A stretch of 64,000 bases of DNA from Stigmatella ashevillena (GTDB taxonomy: Bacteria > Myxococcota > Myxococcia > Myxococcales > Myxococcaceae): positions 3,652,425 through 3,716,424 of the forward strand of contig NZ_JAQNDM010000002.1 of assembly GCF_028368975.1 (NCBI RefSeq). The letters are read 5' to 3'. The notes beneath the pieces are model-generated. The model saw only the letters and a list, made by a program, of their open reading frames with translations, was not told where the DNA came from and searched no databases. Made by a program: the position numbers and the translations under genes. Shown piece after piece: positions 27,101-34,288 of this stretch (its first letter is position 1; the number at the start of each line of letters is the position of its first letter).

Positions 27101-29435
27101 CGCCGTGCAGGAGATCGCCCTCAGTGGGCTCCACCACGCGCTCCAGTTGGGAGACTTTCAGTCCGCGAGTTTTTTCAGCGTTTCGACCCTGGGGAATCGT
27201 CTGGTTCTGGGGCATGCCCTGGCTGACATCCACCGGGAATCAGTCGCGCGCGGTGAGTTCCTGCACAAGGCCGGGTTCCAGGATTGCCAGGACATGCTGC
27301 TCATCTACCAGCGCTACGTGCAGCAGTTGCGCGGACACTCGCTCTCATTCGGTACCCTGAACGGAGAGGGCTTCGATGAACAGGCCTTCGAGGCTCGGCT
27401 GACCCCCGGGCGCATGCCCCCCCTGCGGTGCATGTACTGGATCGTCAAACTCCAATCCCGCTTCATGTGCGGATCCCTGGACGAAGCCCGCGAAGCTGCG
27501 GGCCGGGCGGCCGAACTGCTGGGATCCATGACAGGCTCCATCCTCATCAAAGATTACCACTTCTTCAGCGCCCTGACCCTGGCCGCGTGCTTCGACGAGG
27601 CAACACCCGAGAAGCAGCAGCAGTCCCTCCAGGCCATCCGGAGCCATCATCAGCAGCTCGTGGAGTGGGCAGAGCAGTGCGCCGAAAACTTCCGCGCGTT
27701 GGAGCGGATGGTGGAAGGTGAACTGGCCCGTCTCGAGGGGAGAGGGAATGAGGCAACGTGTGCTTACGAGGAGGCCATCTGCGCGGCGAGAGAGAGCGGT
27801 GCCACCCACTGTGTGGGGCTGGCCAGCGAGCTGGCGGCGAACTTCTGGCGCACGCGGAAGGCGCCCATCGTCTCTCATTCGTTCGCACGCGAGGCCCGGG
27901 CGGCGTATCTGCAATGGGGAGCCCGGGGCAAGGTTCAGCACCTGGATGCCCAGTGGCCGCACATCGAGGCTCCTCTGTCGGCAGACGGCAGCAGTACCAG
28001 CAGCACGGAATCGGCTCAGATAGACGCCATCACGGTGGTCAAGACCCAGCAAGCCATCTCGGGTGAGATCGTCCTGGAGCGGCTGGTGACCACGCTGTTA
28101 CAGGCAGCCATCGAGAATGCAGGCGCTCAGCGAGGAGCCCTGCTGCTGCCGGGCGGGGACACGCTTTCGGTTGCGGCCACCTCCAGCGCTTTGCCGGGCA
28201 ATCCCTTTGTCCCGCCAGGAGAGGACTCGATGCAGGCGCTGCCGTGGACGATCCTCACCTATGTCCGGCGCACCCATGAGGCGGTGCTCATTGGGGATGC
28301 CTCCAAGCCCCACCCGTTCTCGTCCGATGCGTATCTGACGCGCAGCAAGGCGCGCTCGGTGCTGTGCCTGCCGTTGATGCGCCAGGAGCAATTCTCCGGA
28401 GCGCTGTATCTGGAGAACAACCTGGCCACCAACGCCTTCAGTCCCGCGCGTCTGGCATTGCTCGGACACATTGCCTCGCAGGCAGCCATCTCCATTGAGA
28501 ATGCACGGCTCTATGCCGACGTGGAGCGCGCCCGGGCGGAGTTGCGGGAAGCAAACGATGAGCTTGAGCAGCGGGTGAACGAACGCACGCGCGAGCTCAC
28601 CCAGGCCCAGGCCCGGCTGGTGGACACCGCGCGCGCGGTCGGAATGGCCGAGGTGGCCTCCAACGTGCTGCACAACGTGGGCAACGTGCTCACCAGCGCG
28701 GTCATCAACCTCGAGATGATGCACCACGCGGTCGGCTCCTCACGCGTCGGCCGGTTGAAGCAGGCCACCGCCCTGATTCTGAAGCACCGTGAAGGACTGG
28801 CGGACTTCCTGGCCCCCGGGGCACGCGGTGGCAACCTGCCGGGCTACCTGGCCGCGCTGGCCGAAGAGCTCATCGGAGAGCAGACCCGCCTGGTGGAAGA
28901 CATCGACGCGATGAGTCGGCACATCGCGCACATCCGTGCCATCGTCCATGTGCAGCAGACGTATGCCAGGACGTCGCTGATGACGGAGGAGTGCGACCTG
29001 GCCCAGCTCATCGAGGATGCCCTGCGCATCCAGATGGCGGCGCTCAATCGTCACGGAGTGGCCCTCCAGCGCCAGATCGCTCCGGTTCCCACGCTGAAGG
29101 TGGACAAGCACAAGGTGTTGCAGATTCTCATCAACCTCATCAGCAACGCGAAGCACGCGCTGGACGAAGTGCCCGAGGGAAAGCGCAACATGTGTGTGCG
29201 GCTGGTGGTGGAGGGCAACCGAGTACGTATCCAGGTAGAGGATGATGGAAGGGGCATCGCACCGGAGATACGGGAGAAGCTCTTCACGCACGGCTTCACC
29301 ACGCGCCATGACGGCCACGGCTTCGGCTTGCACTCGAGCGCGCTGGCGGCGCAGATGCTGGGGGGACGCCTCACACTGGAAAGTGAGGGCGCGGGCAAGG
29401 GCGCCGTGGCCACGCTCGAGTTTCCGCTCTCTTGA
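24144..29435 (+). CDS. Trifunctional Ser/Thr kinase, AAA-type ATPase and sensor histidine kinase
   Basis: 1763 residues. Residues 1-270: protein kinase with HKDIKPSN (126-133), DFG (146-148) and GTLAYMSPEQTGRMN. Residues about 290-560: STAND-like ATPase with YGREAQ and P-loop SGYSGIGKSS (326-335) and a Walker-B-like VVFLDDLQWAD. A long TPR-like helical region follows. GAF domain about 1310-1470, then a coiled coil (ANDELEQRVNERTRELTQAQ). The histidine box is ASNVLHNVGNVL (His 1510), ATPase domain NLISNAKHAL near 1662 with DDGRGIAPEI and HGFGLHSSAL. This architecture is a well-known expanded class in myxobacteria and cyanobacteria. No response regulator is adjacent, so the partner is elsewhere. 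GAGGA precedes the ATG. Confidence 0.95.
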   Translation: MLDIPGYKVLGTIRATGSNVLFHAVREADGLPVILKTPMAPTPGPSERERYRREFGILQRLRGVSGVAKPYACELIRERPVLLLERIQGEPLSEFVGRPLGVPRCLGVAISLASTLAEIHCRHVIHKDIKPSNIILEPSGEARLIDFGAATLQKIEHLDAAPAHMIEGTLAYMSPEQTGRMNRAVDYRTDFYSLGVTLYELLTGQRPFQGRDALEWFHAHMAQNPRPPHELNPGVPRALSAIVTKLLAKVAEERYQSAEGLKADLEQCREGLLQDTLEGFTPGAHDTPHQFQLPQRLYGREAQVSTLIQGFERVISTGKPELFLVSGYSGIGKSSVVHELHRPVVQRRGFFLSGKFEQFQRNIPYSTLAQVIRGLMQQLLAGADEELAKWRELLNQAWAGDGQALVDLAPQLEVLVGKQPPLQALPPNETQYRFHRVLRQFLQVFATPEHPLVVFLDDLQWADLASLQLIQQVLSQPEILPVQWIGAYRDNEVSPSHPLTPMLNEVSRAGARITRIDLEPLSLTQVEQLIGDTLPGVGEDMAIPLSALVHEKTGGNPFFLLQWMVTLNQDGLLVREPGGGWSWDAASVRAKGYSDNVVDFMVGKLRQLPSGTQHLLQLAACVGNVFSLQMLKTLAGLEEVGDVEQGLESALQEGMLTRTGPEQYRFLHDRIQQAAHALLSQAEGKFVHLRIGRLLLKSLSPEEVGEAIFDVVSQLNVGVELIDEPGERYLVARLNAEAGRKAAAAVAPLPAITYLTAAFALIPGNPWETDYELAFKVLSSRAKCELQCGNATGARQLAEELLSQARTRADTTAAYCLKGTSCLVSGEIQEGTACMLECLAKLGMPMSQNPAWNEVLAAHEEVWTLLGDRSIESLIDLPPMTDPDMKMVMEALSTAFTSAYFSGPQLLIIVLSRMVSLTFRHGFTETAMRGLGWFGVLTGFMFKRYQEGTALGRLAYGLVERHNMATCRAQVLSSLENISYWTQPFSAVQEIALSGLHHALQLGDFQSASFFSVSTLGNRLVLGHALADIHRESVARGEFLHKAGFQDCQDMLLIYQRYVQQLRGHSLSFGTLNGEGFDEQAFEARLTPGRMPPLRCMYWIVKLQSRFMCGSLDEAREAAGRAAELLGSMTGSILIKDYHFFSALTLAACFDEATPEKQQQSLQAIRSHHQQLVEWAEQCAENFRALERMVEGELARLEGRGNEATCAYEEAICAARESGATHCVGLASELAANFWRTRKAPIVSHSFAREARAAYLQWGARGKVQHLDAQWPHIEAPLSADGSSTSSTESAQIDAITVVKTQQAISGEIVLERLVTTLLQAAIENAGAQRGALLLPGGDTLSVAATSSALPGNPFVPPGEDSMQALPWTILTYVRRTHEAVLIGDASKPHPFSSDAYLTRSKARSVLCLPLMRQEQFSGALYLENNLATNAFSPARLALLGHIASQAAISIENARLYADVERARAELREANDELEQRVNERTRELTQAQARLVDTARAVGMAEVASNVLHNVGNVLTSAVINLEMMHHAVGSSRVGRLKQATALILKHREGLADFLAPGARGGNLPGYLAALAEELIGEQTRLVEDIDAMSRHIAHIRAIVHVQQTYARTSLMTEECDLAQLIEDALRIQMAALNRHGVALQRQIAPVPTLKVDKHKVLQILINLISNAKHALDEVPEGKRNMCVRLVVEGNRVRIQVEDDGRGIAPEIREKLFTHGFTTRHDGHGFGLHSSALAAQMLGGRLTLESEGAGKGAVATLEFPLS

Positions 29436-29441
29436 ATTCAG

Positions 29442-29744
29442 TCAGTGGGCGGTTGCAGACGCGGATACCGAGGGCAACACCTGGTGCAGTGCTTCTACGG
29501 AAACGGAGAGGACAACTGCGTCACTGACCGATTGAACGATTCGAATCGGAATTTCAATCGTTCCGGCATGGAACAGCGTTCGCGATGCGCCAAGTTGCTC
29601 CGCGGCGCCTCGACGCAACTTCACCTGAAGCGCTTCAACGAGCCACGTTTGGCTGTCAACGAAAAGGACAGAGACTTCTCCGAGTGCCTGTCCATCGGCG
29701 GTGACGACCACCCGCCCCACAAGATTCTTATCGGAAAGGCGCAT
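29442..29744 (-). CDS. Small PRC-barrel-like protein
   Basis: 100 residues, cytoplasmic, all-beta in appearance: NLVGRVVVTADGQALGEVSVLFVD, then WLVEALQVKLRRGAAEQ, TIEIPIRIVQSV and VVLSVSVEALH. This is the PRC-barrel pattern known from RimM and photosynthetic reaction-centre H subunits, and from many small stress proteins. The open frame starts much earlier, but the ATG at 29742-29744 is the one with GGAG six bases upstream. An ATG two codons before overlaps that site. Convergent with the big kinase, its stop only 7 bp from the kinase stop. Role unknown. Confidence 0.75.
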   Translation of the reverse strand: MRLSDKNLVGRVVVTADGQALGEVSVLFVDSQTWLVEALQVKLRRGAAEQLGASRTLFHAGTIEIPIRIVQSVSDAVVLSVSVEALHQVLPSVSASATAH

Positions 29745-29940
29745 TCCCATCTCCTTCTCCCAAGAAGCTGGAGGCAGCGCCGGCCTGCGGCACGGAGAGG
29801 GCATTGGGGCGCTGGCCCGATCCATGGGAAGGCAAGCCCCGAGCGCTCGCTTCCCTTCTTCCGGGCATGGCGGTTCTACTCTGTAAGGCCTAACTTCTGA
29901 ATGAGCCCTCTTCATTGACTCATCCAGGAGGAGCACGGCC

Positions 29941-30330
29941 ATGCCCTATTCCTATCGCGTTATCATCCTGCCCAAGCTGGCGGAGGCTTACGGCCAGCTT
30001 GCTCCCCGGGATCGATTGACCCTTCAATCGCATCTGGACATTCTGGCAAAAGCTGCCCAGGACGCATTCCATTCCCCATCTGCGCGTCCGCGTTGGCTGG
30101 ATGCCGCCGACATCTCTGCCGGGGAACATCGCGTGTTCGTCGGTGGACAGTGGATGGCCTACCGTCTGAGCGACGAGGAGCACAGCCTCCAGCTTCTGGA
30201 TTTCGGCACCTGGCGCAGTACGCCCTTTCCGTCTCATGAAGGGGTGGCGGTCCCATGGCATGCCACAGCCCAACGAGAGGACGGCTGGGACAACGAAGGG
30301 GGTGGCAACCTTCCACAGTCGGTCTCATGA
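29941..30330 (+). CDS. Small protein of unknown function
   Basis: 129 residues, no signal or membrane segment. The N-terminal half (YRVIILPKLAEAYGQLAP, LTLQSHLDILAKAAQDAF) followed by a beta-rich part (HRVFVGGQWMAYRLSDEE, LQLLDFGTWR) has the alpha-then-beta order of the RelE/ParE fold, but the resemblance is weak and no antitoxin gene is adjacent. The last 25 residues look disordered. GGAGGAG lies eight bases before the ATG, so translation is well supported. It is followed after 21 bp by the YihY-family gene and probably shares its transcript. I do not recognise the family. Confidence 0.65.
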   Translation: MPYSYRVIILPKLAEAYGQLAPRDRLTLQSHLDILAKAAQDAFHSPSARPRWLDAADISAGEHRVFVGGQWMAYRLSDEEHSLQLLDFGTWRSTPFPSHEGVAVPWHATAQREDGWDNEGGGNLPQSVS

Positions 30331-30351
30331 CCAGTTCTTCAGGAGAGGACC

Positions 30352-31218
30352 ATGGAAGGTGTGCCCCAACGCCAGGTTGGCAAGGAAGCGGCCGGCCCGG
30401 GCAGCGCCGCGGCGTGGAAGGACATCCTTGGGAGTTTGAGACGGGAGTGGAAGCGCAACAAGCTGAGTGACGCTGCGGCCGCCCTCACGTTCTATGGCGT
30501 TCTCTCCCTCTTTCCCTTCCTGCTCTTCATTGTCGCCCTGGCGGGTCTCGTCATCCAACCTGCGCAGGTGCAAGCGCTCATCGGCGAGCTTGGGCGCGAG
30601 GTTCCCCCAGCCTTCAGCCAGATTCCCTCTGAGCAGCTCGCGCAGCTCACTTCTGGCTCCAGTACGGAGTTGCTCACCTTCAGCGCGCTGGCCGCGGTGT
30701 GGTCGGCGGCCGCTGGGGTGGTGAGTCTCATGACGGCCCTCAATACCGCCTACGGCGTGATGGAAAGCCGTCCGCGCTGGAAGGTGTACGGGATTGCCCT
30801 CGGGATGATGCTGGCGGGAGCCCTCCTGGCGCTGCTTGCCGGGCTTGTCGCCGTAGCGGCCCCTGCTCTGGCCACCCGGCTTGGACAGCCCTGGATCGCG
30901 CTCGTGGGCTGGCTGAGGCTGCCCCTCGCGGCGCTGCTGATGATGATCCTTTGGGCAATCCTCTACTCCGTGCTCCCGGATGTCCGGCAGAAATTCAAGT
31001 TCATCACGCCCGGCTCCGTGGCGGGGGTGCTCGTGTGGCTCGCCGCTTCGCTGGGCTTCTCCTTCTATGTCTCCCATTTCAGCACTTTCGGCATCACCTA
31101 TGGCGCTTTGGGCGGCATCATCGTCCTGCTGCTGTGGATGTGGATCTCCTCCCTCGCGCTGATGCTGGGCGCCGAGATCAACGCCGTCCTGGCTCGCCGC
31201 TCTAAGGCCCAGCACTGA
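30352..31218 (+). CDS. YihY/BrkB-family inner membrane protein
   Basis: 288 residues with six membrane helices. Family hallmarks are SDAAAALTFYGVLSLFPFLL near residue 40, AAVWSAAAGVVSLMTALNTAYGV, and the C-terminal FGITYGALGGIIVLLLWMWIS followed by LMLGAEINAVLAR. The protein family (once called ribonuclease BN) is a conserved membrane protein whose exact role is unsettled; envelope integrity and transport have been proposed. GGAGAGGA precedes the ATG. It forms a short unit with the preceding small gene. Confidence 0.93.
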   Translation: MEGVPQRQVGKEAAGPGSAAAWKDILGSLRREWKRNKLSDAAAALTFYGVLSLFPFLLFIVALAGLVIQPAQVQALIGELGREVPPAFSQIPSEQLAQLTSGSSTELLTFSALAAVWSAAAGVVSLMTALNTAYGVMESRPRWKVYGIALGMMLAGALLALLAGLVAVAAPALATRLGQPWIALVGWLRLPLAALLMMILWAILYSVLPDVRQKFKFITPGSVAGVLVWLAASLGFSFYVSHFSTFGITYGALGGIIVLLLWMWISSLALMLGAEINAVLARRSKAQH

Positions 31219-31339
31219 GACAGCCCACCTGGGCGAGCGGCCGACGCACCTTGTGCATCGGGGCGGGAAGTCGTTGGCCCAGCAAGCATACGACTCCAGA
31301 TGCCACGCGAGCTCTCCCCCGTTTCCGTAGGCGCTTAAG

Positions 31340-31831
31340 ATGGCGGGCACCGCCATGACCCCTACGCCCCACCTTCCCTCCCCCGCTGGCTCCGATGCCC
31401 CGCTCGCTTCAGTGCCCGCCGCGCGCTTCATGGCCCACGCCGCCGCTTGGCTGCTGCTCATTGGCCTCCTCACCGGCGGTTATGTGTCTGCGGCCATGAC
31501 AGGCAAGGTGCCCGCAGATCCCCAGATGGCGCTCGCCGCCCACCTCAACGCGCTCCTGGGCGCCTTCTTCCTGCTCGGTGTCGCGTGGACGCTGCCCATG
31601 CTGCGCTATGGCGCCGTGGGCCAGCAGCGCCTCGCCTGGCTCGTCATCGTCGCCAACTTCGCCAACTGGGGCGTGACGTGCGTGAAAGCCTGGTTGCGCG
31701 TGTCGGGCGTGGACTTCATCGGCCAGCCGACCAATGACGCCATCTTCGTCGTCCTCACCCTCTCCGTGGTGCTGCCCTCGCTCGCGGCCGCGGGCGCGTG
31801 GGTGTATGGCTTTCGCCGCCCCCACGCCTGA
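31340..31831 (+). CDS. Small four-helix membrane protein, hydroxylaminobenzene mutase-like
   Basis: 163 residues with four membrane helices. AHAAAWLLLIGLLTGGYVSAA and DPQMALAAHLNALLGAFFLLG resemble the pattern of hydroxylaminobenzene mutases (HabA/HabB), which have a similar PxMALxxHLxxxxxGxF segment. NDAIFVVLTLSVVLPSLAAAG forms the last helix. The known enzymes convert hydroxylaminobenzene to aminophenol, but most members are uncharacterised, so the activity should be treated as a family label. Two possible ATGs (31340, 31355) lack ribosome sites. It stands alone between YihY and a convergent peptide gene. Confidence 0.65.
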   Translation: MAGTAMTPTPHLPSPAGSDAPLASVPAARFMAHAAAWLLLIGLLTGGYVSAAMTGKVPADPQMALAAHLNALLGAFFLLGVAWTLPMLRYGAVGQQRLAWLVIVANFANWGVTCVKAWLRVSGVDFIGQPTNDAIFVVLTLSVVLPSLAAAGAWVYGFRRPHA

Positions 31832-31873
31832 GTCTCTCCCGCCAGTCCCGCGCGCCGCGAGCGAGGCCGCCGC

Positions 31874-32071
31874 TCACTCGATGGAGCAGTGATCCTCACA
31901 AATGCAGCCTCCGCCCGCCCGGAAGCACCGGATAAAACAGGTGCACTCCGCGTCGAGGCAGTACCCCGAACACGAGGGGGCTGCTTCCGCCTCCGTCTGG
32001 GACAGTCCTCCCAGGACCCCTCCGGCCGCGACTCCCAGGACAAAAACCAGCTTCACGATTCCCTTGCGCAT
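31874..32071 (-). CDS. Secreted peptide with eight cysteines
   Basis: 65 residues. Residues 1-31 are a classical signal peptide (MRKGIVKLVFVLGVAAGGVL core, AEAA cleavage region). The mature part of about 34 residues has eight cysteines: PSCSGYC, AECTCFIRCF, GGGCICEDHCS. The ATG at 32069-32071 has GGGGAG eight bases upstream, so it is a real small gene. The spacing would allow four disulfides; metal binding is an alternative. The acidic C-terminus and the small size recall secreted Cys-rich myxobacterial peptides of unknown function. No processing or export gene is adjacent. Convergent with the membrane-protein gene. Confidence 0.7.
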   Translation of the reverse strand: MRKGIVKLVFVLGVAAGGVLGGLSQTEAEAAPSCSGYCLDAECTCFIRCFRAGGGCICEDHCSIE

Positions 32072-32250
32072 GATGCACTCCCCTCTGGATTAGGCCTCCA
32101 CTTCCGGGAGTGGAACCTAACACACGAGCCGCGCCAGCCCCTTGCGTCTGCCTCCGCAGGGAGGGCACGCGGACATGTGCAGCGCCAAGGTGCGACGCAT
32201 TCACCCAGCCCAACCTGGCGCGCGGCTCGCGTCCGAGATGGGCTCCCACC

Positions 32251-32460
32251 CTACTGGCAGCCCCCCGGGAAGGCAGCCCAGTCGGCCGCCGTGAAGAGGC
32301 CCAGCCCGGTGGGCTGGTGGGGTCCGTTGCTCAGCCAGAAGTTGCGGTAGGTGGTCAGGGCATGGGGCATGGACTTGCCCAGCTGATTCAGGTCGAAAAA
32401 GCCCTGGCGCGCCGCCACCGGCCCGGCGCGTCCGCAACCCTTGGTCCCAATCCGCGACAA
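32251..32460 (-). pseudogene. C-terminal remnant of an unidentified secreted protein
   Basis: In the 395-bp gap 32072-32466 the minus strand holds about 50 codons that look coding: FFDLNQLGKSMPHALTTYRN, then HQPTGLGLFTAADWAAFPGG, ending in a stop at 32251. The composition (many aromatic residues, a final Cys) suggests the end of an extracellular protein. No start, signal or upstream coding part remains. I do not recognise the family. It lies head-to-head with the beta-rich protein gene. Confidence 0.35.
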
Positions 32461-32466
32461 TCGGAT

Positions 32467-34041
32467 ATGACCGTTCTCCGCAAGCCGCCAGGCATGTCAT
32501 CGCTCACGCCTCCCCGGGGCCCTTTGGTAACGGACTCAAAGCCAGGCGATGCACGCGCACCGTCAACGGCAGGCAGGCAGACTGGCACGCGCCCGGCCCG
32601 GGCCGACGGCTTCCTTCCGCTGCGGCATGATCGGAGCGAGTTCGCGGATGACCGTCGGCGCCCTCTGGGCGGGTTCACGATGGGGGCTGAGACTGGCGCC
32701 TCGATCGAGGTGACGCCTGACCGTCTCTCCGGCTCCGTCAAGAGCGAGGTCAAGGGCGAGACCAAGGGGGAGCACGGCTCGGCGTCGGCTTCAGTGACGG
32801 CAGAGATCACCGCCACCTCTGAGGTGGTCGAGGAGGATGGGCGAAGGAGGTGGACCACTACGGCCAAGGCTTCGGTTTCGGGCGAAGCCTCTGGCGACGC
32901 CAAGGGCAAGGTGCGTGGCCACGATGTGAAGGGCTCAGGTTCCATCTCGGCGGAAGCCTCGGTGGAAGTAAAATACGAGGTGAGCGTGCCCGTCGGCGCA
33001 AAGCCCGAGCGCACGCCGAGCGAGATCTCTCCCTATACGCCAGAGTCGATGCCCCCGGGCACCATCATCACCCTCGACAGCTCCGAGAACACCGAGTGGG
33101 AGGCCGAGGGCTCCGTGTCGGGAGGCAAGGGCATCTGGGGTGGCACGGTGGGTGCCTCTTATGGTGAGTCGGACTCGAAGGGCGTGACGGTCTCCATCGA
33201 GAAGACGTCGGAGACGAAGGTAAAGGTGTCGGTGGGCCCTACCGAGGCGAAGGGGCGGCACGGGAAGGTCGAAGTCGGCCTCGAGGTAGGTCCGTTGGAA
33301 GTGGGCCTTGGCATCGGAAGCTCGACGAGCGCGAAGCAGGCGACGGTGCGCGAAGTGGAATTCGACCTCGCCACGCCCGAGGGCAAGGCGGCCTATGACC
33401 ACTTCATGGCCACCGGTGAGCTTCCCACGCAAGCCGGCCCCGGTGTGTCGGGCACCACCGTGGTCGCGCGCCGCAACGGCGTCACCGCGATGGACCTGGA
33501 AGCCAGCCTGGGCGTGGGCGGAGAGACGGTGGAAGGCTCGCTGCACTCCGAAGCCACCTACGACACCGTTACGACCACGCACCCGGACGGATCGAAGGAG
33601 GTCGAGTACCGCGAGAAGCTTCCTGGCTACGACGGCGCCCTGACCGTCAAGCGAACCTACGGGCCTGACGGGAAGGAAGATGTCTCCAAGCGCGTGTATC
33701 AGTACGAGGTGGAGGTGACCGACGCCAATGCCGCAGGCGTCAACGGAATGCTGAATCTCGGCTACGGAGATGGCCGCAAGGTGAAAAAGGGGGACTGGGT
33801 CACCGTGGAATTGTCGCAGGAGGACTACGACAGGCTGTGTGACCAGGCCGTGGAGGCGTCCGGGAAGAAACGCCTCTGGGGAAACGAGGGACTGGTGCCA
33901 GGGCAGGCTGGCTCTGTGGACCGTGAGAGTTTCCTTTCGTCGCTGCTGGAGCGGGGGGCGAAGGCGTTCAACCTGCTTCAGCAACTGGCGCTGGACACCG
34001 GGAAGCCTCTGCCCGGCAAGGTGAAGGTCAACGGCGAGTAG
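32467..34041 (+). CDS. Beta-rich repetitive protein of unknown function
   Basis: About 524 residues from the ATG at 32467; the start is uncertain because no candidate (32467, 32494, 32680) has a good ribosome site. The first 70 residues are Pro/Arg-rich. The body, residues about 75-320, is dominated by alternating Ser/Gly/Val/Glu/Lys stretches (SGSVKSEVKGETKGEHG, then SASASVTAEITATSEVV, SISAEASVEVKYEVS, TVSIEKTSETKVKVSVG), predicting a large beta-sheet structure. EVEFDLATPEGKAAYDHFMA, SLHSEATYDT and TTHPDGSKEVEY follow. The end has KKGDWVTVELSQEDYDRLCD and SSLLERGAKAFNLL. No signal peptide or catalytic motif. The charged repeats resemble structural or toxin-associated scaffold proteins, but I cannot assign it. 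Confidence 0.65.
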   Translation: MTVLRKPPGMSSLTPPRGPLVTDSKPGDARAPSTAGRQTGTRPARADGFLPLRHDRSEFADDRRRPLGGFTMGAETGASIEVTPDRLSGSVKSEVKGETKGEHGSASASVTAEITATSEVVEEDGRRRWTTTAKASVSGEASGDAKGKVRGHDVKGSGSISAEASVEVKYEVSVPVGAKPERTPSEISPYTPESMPPGTIITLDSSENTEWEAEGSVSGGKGIWGGTVGASYGESDSKGVTVSIEKTSETKVKVSVGPTEAKGRHGKVEVGLEVGPLEVGLGIGSSTSAKQATVREVEFDLATPEGKAAYDHFMATGELPTQAGPGVSGTTVVARRNGVTAMDLEASLGVGGETVEGSLHSEATYDTVTTTHPDGSKEVEYREKLPGYDGALTVKRTYGPDGKEDVSKRVYQYEVEVTDANAAGVNGMLNLGYGDGRKVKKGDWVTVELSQEDYDRLCDQAVEASGKKRLWGNEGLVPGQAGSVDRESFLSSLLERGAKAFNLLQQLALDTGKPLPGKVKVNGE

Positions 34042-34117
34042 CTTGATGGCGAGGACGACTGGATGACCGGCGTTCTGCTGACGCCCGCTAACCCCCAACA
34101 GGACTCCTGAATGTCAG

Positions 34118-34225
34118 ACGCTGCAGCCCGAGGCGCAGGAGCCCCAGGCCGCCCAGTTCGACATGAAGCGCGCCACCCCTGACCGGGAGATCATTCCCAA
34201 CCGCTACATCGTCGTCCTCAAGTTT
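34118..34225 (+). pseudogene. Remnant of a subtilisin-type (S8) protease propeptide
   Basis: In the 247-bp gap 34042-34288 a short open stretch encodes LQPEAQEPQAAQFDMKRA and then REIIPNRYIVVLK. The second piece is the usual first strand of an inhibitor-I9 propeptide of secreted S8 proteases (IPxxYIVVLK). Neither signal peptide nor protease domain is present, and the frame degenerates after FSR. It is probably what is left of a deleted extracellular protease. The rest of the gap is featureless. Confidence 0.5.
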
Positions 34226-34288
34226 TCAAGGCTGGGCGGCGAGCCGGTTGAGGCAGGCTCAAGAGGAGGGGCCGCCTGCCGTAAGGCC

